From Streptomyces sp. CB02009 (GTDB lineage Bacteria; Actinomycetota; Actinomycetes; Streptomycetales; Streptomycetaceae), in contig NZ_LIVV01000002.1 in NCBI RefSeq assembly GCF_001905825.1, forward strand, positions 1,244,441 through 1,308,440: DNA of 64,000 nucleotides, given 5' to 3'. Of this stretch, positions 1-8,377 are shown piece after piece (position 1 is the first letter of the stretch; each line of letters begins with the position of its first letter). Below the pieces are notes generated by a model. It saw only the letters and a program-made list of their open reading frames with translations, was not told the DNA's origin and searched no databases. Made by a program: the position numbers and the translations under genes.

Positions 1-1
1 C

Positions 2-2023
2 TCCGACCTGGTGGCCGCCTCGGTGACCACGTCGCCGTCCAGCCCGGCCGCGGGCGACACGGTCACCTTCAAGGTGGCCCTGAAGAACCAGGGCACCGCG
101 GCGAGCGCCGCGGGCGGCCACGGCGTCACCCTCACCCTGACGGACTCGACGGGCGCCACCGTCAAGACCCTGACGGGCACCCACAACGGAGCCCTCGCAG
201 CCGGTGCGGGCACCGAGGTGAACCTCGGCCCGTGGACGGCCGTCAACGGTTCCTACACCGTGAGGACGGTCGTCGCCGACGACGCCAACGAACTCCCGGT
301 CAAGCGCGCCAACAACACCTCCACCCAGCCCCTCTTCGTCGGACGCGGCGCCAACATGCCGTACGACATGTACGAGGCGGAGGACGGCACCGTGGGCGGC
401 GGAGCCACGGTCGCCGGGCCGAACCGCACCATCGGCGACATCGCCGGCGAGGCCTCCGGCCGCAAGGCCGTCAGCCTGGACGCGACGGGGGAGTACGTCG
501 AGTTCACCACCCGGCGCTCGACCAACACCCTGGTGACCCGCTTCTCGATCCCGGACTCCGCGGGCGGCGGGGGCATCGACTCCACCATCAACGTGTATGT
601 CGACGGAGTGTTCAAGAAGTCGCTCCCGCTGACGTCGAAGTACGCCTGGCTGTACGGCGCCGAGGCCGGACCCGGCAACTCCCCGAGCGCGGGCGCACCG
701 CGCCACATCTACGACGAGGCGCACCTCCTCCTCGGCGAGACCGTCCCGGCGGGCAGCAGGATCCGGCTCCAGAAGGACGCCGCGAACACCTCCACGTACG
801 CGATCGACTTCGTGAACCTGGAGCAGGTCGCCCCGGTCGGGAACCCGGACCCGGCCACCTACACCGTGCCGGCCGGCTTCGGGCACCAGGACGTGCAGAA
901 CGCCCTGGACAAGGTCCGGATGGACACCACCGGCACGCTCGTGGGTGTCTACCTGCCGCCGGGCGACTACCAGACGGCGAGCAAGTTCCAGGTGTACGGG
1001 AAGCCGGTCAAGGTGGTCGGCGCCGGACCGTGGTTCACGACGTTCCACGCGCCGTCGAGCCAGGACAACACCGACATCGGCTTCCGCGCCGAGGCGGCGG
1101 CCAAGGGCTCGCTGTTCAAGGGCTTCGCCTACTTCGGGAACTACACCTCGCGCATCGACGGACCGGGCAAGGTCTTCGACTTCGCGAACGTCACCGACAT
1201 CGTCATCGACGACATCTGGAACGAGCACATGGTGTGCCTCTACTGGGGCGCCAACACCGACCGGATCACCATCAGGAACTCCCGGATCCGGAACATGTTC
1301 GCCGACGGCATCAACATGACCAACGGCTCGACGGACAACCACGTCGTCAACAACGACGCCCGGGCGACCGGTGACGACAGCTTCGCCCTGTTCTCCGCGA
1401 TCGACGCCGGCGGCGCCGACATGAAGAACAACGTCTACGAGAACCTCACCACGACCCTGACCTGGCGGGCGGCGGGCGTGGCCGTCTACGGCGGCTACAA
1501 CAACACCTTCCGCAACATCCACATCGCCGACACGCTCGTCTACGCGGGCATCACCATCTCGTCGCTGGACTTCGGATATCCGATGAACGGCTTCGGGACC
1601 GAGCCCACGACCTTCGAGAACATCTCCATCGTCCGGGCGGGCGGCCACTTCTGGGGCTCCCAGACGTTCCCCGGCATCTGGGTGTTCTCCGCCTCGAAGG
1701 TCTTCCAGGGCATCAGGGTGAGCCATGTGGACATCGTCGACCCCACGTACAGCGGGGTGATGTTCCAGACGAACTACGTGGGCGGTCAGCCACAGTTCCC
1801 CATCAAGGACACCGTGTTCACGGACGTCTCGATCACGGGCGCGCGCAAGAGCGGTGACGCGTTCGACGCCAAGTCCGGGTTCGGTCTGTGGGCCAACGAG
1901 ATGCCCGAGTCGGGTCAGGGGCCCGCCGTGGGGGAGGTGACCTTCAACGGGCTGCGGCTGAGCGGCAACGCGGTGGACATCCGTAACACCACCTCCACCT
2001 TCAAGATCAACGTCAACCCGTAG
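2..2023 (+). CDS. Secreted GH87-type alpha-1,3-glucanase (mycodextranase family), 5' partial
   Basis: The reading frame is already open at base 2 (Ser-Asp-Leu before the first GTG at 11), so the gene begins upstream. 673 residues are visible. Residues about 1-110 look like a CARDB/Ig-like domain (DLVAASVTTSPSSPAAGDTV), 120-280 like a CBM6/35 carbohydrate-binding module (YEAEDGTVGGGATVAG; a terminal FVNLE strand), and 290-673 like a right-handed beta-helix with N-rich turns (NNTFRNIHIADT, NHVVNNDARATGDDS). Acidic clusters FADGIN and TGDDS fit the aspartate-rich active site of GH87 enzymes that hydrolyse alpha-1,3-glucan outside the cell. The malEFG/alpha-glucosidase genes directly downstream would import and split the oligosaccharides released. 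The family assignment rests on the overall pattern; another beta-helix polysaccharidase is the alternative. Confidence 0.75.
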   Translation, partial: SDLVAASVTTSPSSPAAGDTVTFKVALKNQGTAASAAGGHGVTLTLTDSTGATVKTLTGTHNGALAAGAGTEVNLGPWTAVNGSYTVRTVVADDANELPVKRANNTSTQPLFVGRGANMPYDMYEAEDGTVGGGATVAGPNRTIGDIAGEASGRKAVSLDATGEYVEFTTRRSTNTLVTRFSIPDSAGGGGIDSTINVYVDGVFKKSLPLTSKYAWLYGAEAGPGNSPSAGAPRHIYDEAHLLLGETVPAGSRIRLQKDAANTSTYAIDFVNLEQVAPVGNPDPATYTVPAGFGHQDVQNALDKVRMDTTGTLVGVYLPPGDYQTASKFQVYGKPVKVVGAGPWFTTFHAPSSQDNTDIGFRAEAAAKGSLFKGFAYFGNYTSRIDGPGKVFDFANVTDIVIDDIWNEHMVCLYWGANTDRITIRNSRIRNMFADGINMTNGSTDNHVVNNDARATGDDSFALFSAIDAGGADMKNNVYENLTTTLTWRAAGVAVYGGYNNTFRNIHIADTLVYAGITISSLDFGYPMNGFGTEPTTFENISIVRAGGHFWGSQTFPGIWVFSASKVFQGIRVSHVDIVDPTYSGVMFQTNYVGGQPQFPIKDTVFTDVSITGARKSGDAFDAKSGFGLWANEMPESGQGPAVGEVTFNGLRLSGNAVDIRNTTSTFKINVNP

Positions 2024-2078
2024 TCCGGCCGGCGGGACATCCAGCCCCGACCCTCCCGCCCCGACCCCTCGCGAGGCC

Positions 2079-2116
2079 GATGCAGGTGGCTTGCAGCCAC
2101 TTGCATCGGTCTTGCG
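2079..2116. promoter_or_regulatory. Inverted repeat overlapping CTTGC direct repeats (putative LacI-family operator)
   Basis: Bases 2079-2091 (GATGCAGGTGGCT) and 2095-2107 (AGCCACTTGCATC) form 13-base arms with one mismatch around TGC. The same stretch holds CTTGC at 2090, 2100 and 2111, 10-11 bp apart on one DNA face. CTTGCAG-type repeats are known from operators of MalR/AglR-type LacI repressors in Streptomyces alpha-glucoside operons. It lies between the glucanase stop and the binding-protein start, so it could equally act as a weak terminator. Bases 2024-2345 contain no gene that I can support. Confidence 0.5.
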
Positions 2117-2249
2117 TGCGTTCTGTCGCCCGCCTCGCGGGAGAGCCCCGGTGGCCCCGGCCTAGTGCCCCTGAACTGTCGGTTTCCTGAGTGGTCAATC
2201 CGGCCGATCAGCCTCTGCCTGTCAGGCAATTACGAAATCAGCGCGATAT

Positions 2250-2266
2250 CTTGCGTTCACTTGTTG
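2250..2266 (+). promoter_or_regulatory. Second CTTG direct repeat upstream of the alpha-glucoside importer
   Basis: CTTGCG at 2250-2255 and CTTGTT at 2260-2265 repeat with 10 bp spacing, 80-95 bp before the ATG at 2346. They match the half-sites at 2090-2116, which suggests a two-site operator for the malEFG-type operon. The surrounding 2225-2280 segment is clearly AT-richer than the window, as expected of a promoter. Confidence 0.4.
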
Positions 2267-2345
2267 ATGGTGATTGAGTGTGCGACGCCCCACAACGCAC
2301 AGGCGGTGGGGCGACCTCCACGTTCAGGCCCGAAGGGGACCACCC

Positions 2346-3761
2346 ATGAGAAGTGCCCGGTTCCGCCGTACGCGCCGCGCCAGCGCGGTCACCCTCGTCT
2401 CCGCGCTCACGCTGACCGCGCTCGCCGCCTGCGGCACGAGCAGCAGCAACAACGGCAGCGGCGGTTCCGAGGGCGGTGGGTCCTCCGACCCCACCGCCCC
2501 GCTGGACCCGAAGACCAAGGTCACGCTCACGATCGACTGCATGCCCCCCGCGGCGAAGGCGGCCGAGCTCAAGGAGTGGAAGGAGGACGTCGCCGAGTTC
2601 AACAAGACGTACCCCAACGTCACCATCGAGGGCCGCTCCACCCCCGGCCAGTGTCTGGAGCCGCCGCGGTTCACCGCGATGCTCAAGGCCAAGTCGCAGC
2701 CCGACGTGTTCTACACCTACTTCACCGACCTGCCGCAGGTGCTCTCCGAGAACGGCGCCGCGGACATCACCGCGTACGTCAACGACAAGAGCGTCCCGCT
2801 CCTCAAGGACATCGACCCGAACGTCCTCGGCTCCCTCAAGCAGGACGGCAAGCTCTACGGTCTGCCCACCAGCAACTACACGATGGGCCTGCTGGTCAAC
2901 CGCAAGCTCTTCACCCAGGCCGGCCTGGACCCCGACGCCCCGCCGCGCACCTGGGAGGAGGTCCGGGCCGCCGCCAAGAAGATCGCCGGACTCGGCAACG
3001 GCGTCGCCGGCTTCGGCGAGTACAGCGCCGGCAACACCGGCGGCTGGCACTTCACCGCCCAGATGTACAGCGTCGGCGGCGAGGTCGTGGACGCGAGCGG
3101 CAAGAAGGCCGCCTTCAACAACGAGTTCGGCAAGCAGGTCGCGAAGAACCTCCACGCCATGCGCTGGGAGGACGACAGCATGGGCAAGACCCAGCTGCTC
3201 AAGTGGGGCGACCTCCAGAAGCAGATAGCCACCGACAAGCTCGGCATGTTCCTCGCCGCGCCCGACGACATCGCGTACATGGTCCAGCAACTCGGCGCCA
3301 AGTACGAGAACTTCGGCATGGGCCCCATCCCCGGCGAGAAGAACACCCTGGCCGGCGGCAACAACTACATGGTCAAGCAGGGCATCTCAGGCGACAAGAT
3401 CAAGGCCGCCGTCGCCTGGCTCAACTTCAAGAACCTCACCGTCGGCAAGGGCCAGTTCGACTGGGCCCGCACCAAGCAGGACGCCCTCCCCGTCGGCGTC
3501 CCGCAGCCCAACTTCTGGCTGAACGACTCCAAGGCCAAGGACGACGCCGCACGCGTCGCCAACGCCACCATGCCGGTCCAGAACTTCAAGTCCTTCATGG
3601 ACAACCCCGTCGCCGGCAAGGCCGAACCGCCGAAGGCGCAGGAGGTCTACAAGGTCCTCGACAACGTGATGTCCGGCCTCCTCACCAACAAGGACGCCGA
3701 CATCGACAAGCTCCTCGCCACCGCCGAGGCACAGGTCAACCAGGTCCTCGCCACCCAGTGA
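2346..3761 (+). CDS. Sugar ABC transporter substrate-binding lipoprotein (alpha-glucoside type, MalE/AglE-like)
   Basis: Extracellular lipoprotein that would capture alpha-gluco-oligosaccharides for the two permeases that follow. 471 residues. An Arg-rich n-region and hydrophobic core end in lipobox L-A-A-C with Cys29, then a Ser/Gly linker. The mature part has the usual family-1 sugar-binding features: KVTLTIDCM, a PDVFYTYFTDL strand, GKLYGLPTSNY and a conserved FKNLTVGKGQFDWAR helix. ATG 2346 is preferred over the in-frame start at 2274 because GAAGGGGAC lies 6-10 nt before it and the signal peptide begins there. It is first in a four-gene operon. No ATPase is encoded; Streptomyces sugar importers commonly share the MsiK ATPase. 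Exact ligand unknown; the upstream GH87 enzyme suggests alpha-1,3-linked glucans. Confidence 0.88.
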   Translation: MRSARFRRTRRASAVTLVSALTLTALAACGTSSSNNGSGGSEGGGSSDPTAPLDPKTKVTLTIDCMPPAAKAAELKEWKEDVAEFNKTYPNVTIEGRSTPGQCLEPPRFTAMLKAKSQPDVFYTYFTDLPQVLSENGAADITAYVNDKSVPLLKDIDPNVLGSLKQDGKLYGLPTSNYTMGLLVNRKLFTQAGLDPDAPPRTWEEVRAAAKKIAGLGNGVAGFGEYSAGNTGGWHFTAQMYSVGGEVVDASGKKAAFNNEFGKQVAKNLHAMRWEDDSMGKTQLLKWGDLQKQIATDKLGMFLAAPDDIAYMVQQLGAKYENFGMGPIPGEKNTLAGGNNYMVKQGISGDKIKAAVAWLNFKNLTVGKGQFDWARTKQDALPVGVPQPNFWLNDSKAKDDAARVANATMPVQNFKSFMDNPVAGKAEPPKAQEVYKVLDNVMSGLLTNKDADIDKLLATAEAQVNQVLATQ

Positions 3762-3853
3762 CGGCCACCGGCGGGGGCGGACCGACCGCCCGCCCCCGCC
3801 GGCCCTCCAGCCCTCCCAGGACCACCCCGGCAGACCAGTACCAAGGAGCGACG

Positions 3854-4819
3854 ATGTCGGCCCCCAGCCTGACCCCGAGCACGACGGGCAGCGCCCGCCA
3901 CTCCCCGCCGGCCCCGGCGGGACCCGTACCCCCCGGTGGCCGTGCCCGCTTCACGAAGAGCCTGCGGCGCAACCTCACCGCCCACGGCTTCCTCATCGGC
4001 GCCGTGCTCTGCTTCGCCTTCTTCTCCTGGTACCCGATGGTCAGGGAGTTCCTCCTGGCCTTCCAGAAGACCGAGAGCGGACAGTCGACCTGGGTCGGCT
4101 TCGACAACCTCGTCACCGTCGTCAACGACCCCGCCTTCTGGCAGGCCTGGCGCAACACGCTCCTGTTCACCGTGCTCGCGCTCCTCTTCGGCTTCGTCGT
4201 CCCCTTCGTCGTCGCCCTCGTCATCAACGAGTTCCACCACGGACAGGGCTATCTGCGCCTGCTCGTCTACCTGCCCGTCATGCTCCCGCCGGTCGCCTCG
4301 GTGCTCCTCTTCAAGTACCTCTACGACCCCGGCTACGGCCTCCTCAACGAGCTCTTCCGCTTCCTCCACCTCCCCGAGCAGCAATGGCTCCAGGACCCCG
4401 ACCTCTCCATGCTCTCCGTCGTCATCGCCTCCACCTGGATGAACATGGGAGGCGCGGCCCTGATCTACCTCGCCGCGCTCCAGAGCATCCCCGGCGAGCT
4501 GTACGAGGCGGCCGAGCTCGACGGCGCCGGGCTGTTCCGCAAGATCTGGCACGTCACCATCCCGCAGACGCGCCTGATCCTCTCCCTCATGCTGCTCATG
4601 CAGGTCATCGCCACCATGCAGGTCTTCGTCGAACCGTTCCTGCTCACCGGCGGCGCCGGCCCCGAGGGATCGACCACGACCGTCGTCTACCTCATCTACC
4701 AATACGCCTTCAACTTCAACAACTACGGTGCCGCGGCGGCGCTCGGCCTGCTCCTCCTCGTACTCCTGGCCGGATTCTCGGCGGCGTACGTGAAGCTCAG
4801 CCGCGCCGAGGACGAGTAG
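3854..4819 (+). CDS. Sugar ABC transporter permease (MalF-like)
   Basis: Integral membrane component of the importer, 321 residues. A Pro/Ser-rich cytoplasmic N-terminus (about 45 residues) precedes six predicted transmembrane segments beginning with FLIGAVLCFAFFSWYPMV. The cytoplasmic EAA loop that contacts the ATPase is clear: ELYEAAELDGAGLFRKIWHV. Start ATG 3854 has AAGGAGCG five bases upstream. It lies 92 bp after the binding protein and 16 bp before the second permease, fitting one transcript. Confidence 0.9.
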   Translation: MSAPSLTPSTTGSARHSPPAPAGPVPPGGRARFTKSLRRNLTAHGFLIGAVLCFAFFSWYPMVREFLLAFQKTESGQSTWVGFDNLVTVVNDPAFWQAWRNTLLFTVLALLFGFVVPFVVALVINEFHHGQGYLRLLVYLPVMLPPVASVLLFKYLYDPGYGLLNELFRFLHLPEQQWLQDPDLSMLSVVIASTWMNMGGAALIYLAALQSIPGELYEAAELDGAGLFRKIWHVTIPQTRLILSLMLLMQVIATMQVFVEPFLLTGGAGPEGSTTTVVYLIYQYAFNFNNYGAAAALGLLLLVLLAGFSAAYVKLSRAEDE

Positions 4820-4835
4820 GACCGGGGAGACCAGC

Positions 4836-5711
4836 ATGTCCACACGCACACTCATCTCGCCGGCGCAGCTCGCCCGCCCCCGCGGCAAGGCCCTCTACTG
4901 GGTGGTCTTCGCCGTCGTCGTCGGCGGCTTCACCCTGGCGTTCCTCGGCCCCCTCTACTGGATGGTGTCCAGCGGCTTCAAGGACACCCAGGAAGTCATC
5001 CAGACACCCCCGACCCTCGTGCCGGAGACCTTCGCGCCGGAGAACTACTCCCGCGCCTGGGAGGTCATGGACCTCTCCACACTGCTCTTCAACACCCTCT
5101 ACTACGCGTTCGGCGCCCTCGCCTTCCAGCTCGTCCTGGACGTGGCCGCCGCCTACTCCCTCTCCAAGCTGCGGCCGATCTTCGGCAAGGCCGTGCTCGG
5201 CATGATGCTCGCGACCCTGATGATCCCGGCGACCGTCCTCGTCGTACCCCAGTACCTGACCGTCCTGGACCTGCCGATCTTCGAGCGCAACCTGCTCAAC
5301 TCGCCCTGGGTGATCTGGCTGCCCTCGGTGACCAACGCGTTCAACATCTTCCTGCTCAAGCGCTTCTTCGACTCGATCCCCAAGGAACTCCTGGACGCCG
5401 CGTCCATCGACGGAGCCTCCCCGATGCGGATCCTGTGGTCGATCGTGCTGCCCATCTCACGGCCGATCCTCGGAGTCGTCTCCATCTTCGCGGTGGTGGG
5501 AGTCTGGAAGGACTTCCTCTGGCCGATGCTCACCCTGCCCGACCCGGCCGGCCAGACCCTCAACGTCGGCATCTACTCCCTCTCCAACGGCGTCCCGGTC
5601 AATGTCCTGATCGCCGCGCTGACCATCGCCTCCGTGCCGACCCTGCTCATCTTCCTGGTCTTCCAGCGCAACATCATGAGCGGCCTCACGGCGGGCGGCC
5701 TCAAGGGCTGA
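4836..5711 (+). CDS. Sugar ABC transporter permease (MalG-like)
   Basis: Second membrane subunit of the importer, 291 residues, with six predicted spans. The first is VVFAVVVGGFTLAFLGPLYW. The EAA-type loop reads ELLDAASIDGASPMRILW. The C-terminus NIMSGLTAGGLKG is the typical ending of MalG-family permeases. ATG 4836 follows GGGGAGACC. The gene completes a MalEFG-type set without its own ATPase, and the alpha-glucosidase gene follows after 220 bp. Confidence 0.9.
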   Translation: MSTRTLISPAQLARPRGKALYWVVFAVVVGGFTLAFLGPLYWMVSSGFKDTQEVIQTPPTLVPETFAPENYSRAWEVMDLSTLLFNTLYYAFGALAFQLVLDVAAAYSLSKLRPIFGKAVLGMMLATLMIPATVLVVPQYLTVLDLPIFERNLLNSPWVIWLPSVTNAFNIFLLKRFFDSIPKELLDAASIDGASPMRILWSIVLPISRPILGVVSIFAVVGVWKDFLWPMLTLPDPAGQTLNVGIYSLSNGVPVNVLIAALTIASVPTLLIFLVFQRNIMSGLTAGGLKG

Positions 5712-5765
5712 CCGGCCCGCACGCCACCGGAGCCACCGGCACCGGCATCCCCGCCGGGCCACCCG

Positions 5766-5806
5766 CCCCGCCACCCCGGCCTCCCCGCCACCCCGGCCTC
5801 CCCGCC
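5766..5806. repeat. Tandem 17-bp GC-rich repeat in the permease/alpha-glucosidase spacer
   Basis: The unit CCCCGCCACCCCGGCCT occurs at 5766-5782 and 5783-5799 and restarts at 5800. It lies in the 220-bp gap 5712-5931, which otherwise shows no gene and no clear terminator. It may be simple slippage or a weak processing/attenuation element. Confidence 0.6.
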
Positions 5807-5931
5807 GGCCCGGCCGCCCACGTCCAGCGCCCTCCGCACCACCCCATGCCTTCGTCGCCGGCCCGCCGTCCATGCCCCGCAGCAACCGGGCCGGCGACGA
5901 AGAACCCCGACCTGCCCGAAAGGACCGTCAC

Positions 5932-7542
5932 GTGGCAGCCCCTCACTCGCATCGCACCGACGACTGGTGGCGCGACGCCGTCATCTACCAGGTGTATCCG
6001 CGCAGTTTCGCCGACGGCGACGGCGACGGCACCGGGGACCTCGCGGGCGTCCGGGCGAGACTGCCCTACCTCGCCGAACTCGGCGTCGACGCCGTCTGGT
6101 TCACGCCCTGGTACCTCTCGCCCCTGGTCGACGGCGGCTACGACGTCGCCGACTACCGCACCATCGACCCCGCCTTCGGAACCCTCGCCGAGGCCGAGAA
6201 GCTCATCGCCGAGGCCCGCGAACTCGGCATCCGGGTGATCGTCGACATCGTCCCCAACCACGTCTCCGACCAGCACGCCTGGTTCCGCGCCGCCCTCGCG
6301 GCCGGCCCCGGCAGCCCGGAGCGCGAACTCTTCCACTTCCGCCCCGGCCACGGCGAGAACGGCGACATCCCGCCCAACACCTGGCCCTCCCAGTTCTCCG
6401 GACCGACCTGGACCCGGGTCGAGGACGGCGAGTGGTACCTCCACCTCTTCACCCCCGAGCAGCCCGACCTCAACTGGGCCCACCCGGCCGTCCGCCAGGA
6501 ACACGAGGACGTCCTCCGCTTCTGGTTCGAACGAGGGGTCGCCGGCGTCCGCATCGACTCCGCCGCGCTGCTCGCCAAGGACCCGGCCCTCGCCGACTTC
6601 GTCGAGGGCGTCGACCCCCACCCGTACATCGACCAGGACGAACTCCACGACATCTACCGGTCGTGGCGCGCGATAGCCGACGAGTACGGCGCCGTCTTCG
6701 TCGGCGAGGTCTGGCTCCCCGACTCCGAACGCTTCGCCCGCTACCTCCGCCCCGACGAACTCCACACCGCGTTCAACTTCAACTTCCTCTCCTGCCCCTG
6801 GGAGGCGGACCGGCTGCGCCGCACCATCGACGACACCCTCGCCGAACACGCCCCCGTCGGCGCCCCCGCGACCTGGGTCCTCTGCAACCACGACGTCACC
6901 CGCACGGTCACCCGCTACGGGCGCACCGACACCGGCTTCGACTTCGCCACGAAGGCCTTCGGCACACCCACGGACCTCGACCTCGGAACCCGACGGGCCC
7001 GCGCGGCCGCGCTGCTGACCCTCGCCCTCCCGGGGTCGGTGTACGTGTACCAGGGCGAGGAACTGGGCCTGCCCGAGGCGGAGGTGCCGCTGGACCGGAT
7101 CGAGGACCCCATGCACGCCCGCTCCGGCGGCACCGACCCCGGCCGCGACGGCTGCCGCGTACCGCTGCCGTGGACGGCGGGAGCGCCCTGGTACGGCTTC
7201 GGCACCGACACCGCCGCCGAACCGTGGCTTCCCCAGCCCCGGGAGTGGGACGACCACGCGGTGGACCGCCAGCAGGCGGACGGCGACTCCATGCTCGCGT
7301 TGTACCGCACGGCGCTGAGACTGCGGAGCTCGGTCGAGGGCTTCGGCGACGGCCCCCTGACCTGGCTGCCCGCCGCCGAGGACGTACTCGCCTTCGCCCG
7401 CGGCGAGAGCCTGCTCTGTCTGGTCAACCTCTCCGCGACCCCGGCCGAACTCCCCGCGCACGAGGAACTGCTCCTGGCGAGCGGCCCCCTGGACACCGAC
7501 GGCCGACTGCCGGCGGACACGGCGGTGTGGCTGCGCACCTGA
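5932..7542 (+). CDS. GH13 alpha-glucosidase, intracellular
   Basis: Retaining alpha-glucosidase that would hydrolyse imported alpha-gluco-oligosaccharides to glucose in the cytoplasm. 536 residues, no signal peptide. GH13 hallmarks in order: YQVYPRSF (about residues 19-26), DIVPNH near residue 105, GVRID with the predicted nucleophile Asp209, VGEVW with acid/base Glu259, and CNHD with Asp321 as the third carboxylate. GTG 5932 is preferred over the in-frame ATG at 5872: GAAAGGA sits about 7 nt before it, and homologous sequence (WWRDAVIYQVYPRSF) begins soon after. As last gene downstream of malEFG-type genes it supplies the intracellular step. Oligo-1,6-glucosidase or trehalose-type specificity cannot be excluded from sequence alone. 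Confidence 0.9.
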   Translation: MAAPHSHRTDDWWRDAVIYQVYPRSFADGDGDGTGDLAGVRARLPYLAELGVDAVWFTPWYLSPLVDGGYDVADYRTIDPAFGTLAEAEKLIAEARELGIRVIVDIVPNHVSDQHAWFRAALAAGPGSPERELFHFRPGHGENGDIPPNTWPSQFSGPTWTRVEDGEWYLHLFTPEQPDLNWAHPAVRQEHEDVLRFWFERGVAGVRIDSAALLAKDPALADFVEGVDPHPYIDQDELHDIYRSWRAIADEYGAVFVGEVWLPDSERFARYLRPDELHTAFNFNFLSCPWEADRLRRTIDDTLAEHAPVGAPATWVLCNHDVTRTVTRYGRTDTGFDFATKAFGTPTDLDLGTRRARAAALLTLALPGSVYVYQGEELGLPEAEVPLDRIEDPMHARSGGTDPGRDGCRVPLPWTAGAPWYGFGTDTAAEPWLPQPREWDDHAVDRQQADGDSMLALYRTALRLRSSVEGFGDGPLTWLPAAEDVLAFARGESLLCLVNLSATPAELPAHEELLLASGPLDTDGRLPADTAVWLRT

Positions 7543-7624
7543 CACCGCCTCGCACGGCCGCGGAGCGTGCCCGGTGCCGGCCCCGGCACCGGGCTCACCG
7601 CACGGACCGCCGCCCGGCAGGGGC

Positions 7625-8377
7625 TCAGACCGGGCCGTCGTACCGGCGCAGGACCTGCGGCAGATAGTCCGCGCCGGGACCGAGGCGGCCCGCCTCGGCG
7701 GGCGACCGCACGAAGGCGACCTCGTCCAGCTCGGGCCCGGCGCCGCGCCGGGTCTCCGCCGCCACGACCCCGGCATGCCGACGGAGCACATGCGCGCGCG
7801 TCACGGGCGGGGCGAGGAAGTGGAAGCCGAGGCTGCCGAACCGGCGCCCCCGGGTGACCGCGAACAAGCGCAGCCTTCCTTCGGCGATCCGGACCCCGAG
7901 TTCCTCGTCGAGTTCGCGCACGGCCTCCCGCCGCAGGGCCGCCCCGTCGAGCGGCCGACCGTCGGAGGGCGGTTCCACCGAGCCGCCCGGGAGCGTCCAA
8001 CGGCCGGGCGCGGCCGTGGCCGGAGCCCCGCGGCCGACGACGAGCCCCCGCTCGGTGGGCAGGAGCACGGTGACGAACACCGACCCCGGCACCTCTCCTG
8101 AGGGCCGGATCAGGCGCAGGGCCCTGTGCCGGTACGAGAGCCGCGCCCAGCGAGCCACCAGCACATCGGGGGAGGGCCGGTCGATGCCCAGACTCGCGAC
8201 CATCGGTCCGTCGAAGGTGGTGGGGTCACGGGCCACCGTGTCCGCCCACAACCGGTCCACCTCCCCCTGCTCCCACGGCGTCAGGTCGGGCGGTGGCTGC
8301 TCGACGAAGTCGAGCCTGCGGACCTCCAGGAACTCCACGGGCCGCGCCCCGAGACGGCCGCTACCCGAGGTGGTCAC
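7625..8377 (-). CDS. Nudix hydrolase-like protein
   Basis: 250 residues. The C-terminal half carries a Nudix domain: the core GGSVEPPSDGRPLDGAALRREAVRELDEELG matches G-x5-E-x7-R-E-x2-E-E-x-G apart from an enlarged loop, so nucleoside-diphosphate-X hydrolysis is expected. The N-terminal about 110 residues (EFLEVRRLDF, EQGEVDRLWADTVARDPTTFDG) are a less common extension of a kind also seen in Nudix proteins with an N-terminal accessory domain. Start GTG 8377 follows GGAGAGG by 6 nt and overlaps the stop of the upstream gene as GTGA, so the two are translationally coupled. Substrate unknown. Confidence 0.8.
   Translation of the reverse strand: MTTSGSGRLGARPVEFLEVRRLDFVEQPPPDLTPWEQGEVDRLWADTVARDPTTFDGPMVASLGIDRPSPDVLVARWARLSYRHRALRLIRPSGEVPGSVFVTVLLPTERGLVVGRGAPATAAPGRWTLPGGSVEPPSDGRPLDGAALRREAVRELDEELGVRIAEGRLRLFAVTRGRRFGSLGFHFLAPPVTRAHVLRRHAGVVAAETRRGAGPELDEVAFVRSPAEAGRLGPGADYLPQVLRRYDGPV

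Noticed and set aside
2165..3853. Open frame fused upstream of the MalF-like permease
   Set aside because: Out-of-frame shadow of the binding-protein gene; the permease has its own ribosome site at 3842-3848.
5701..7791. 696-codon minus-strand open frame
   Set aside because: Antisense to the GH13 gene, which has all catalytic motifs on the plus strand.
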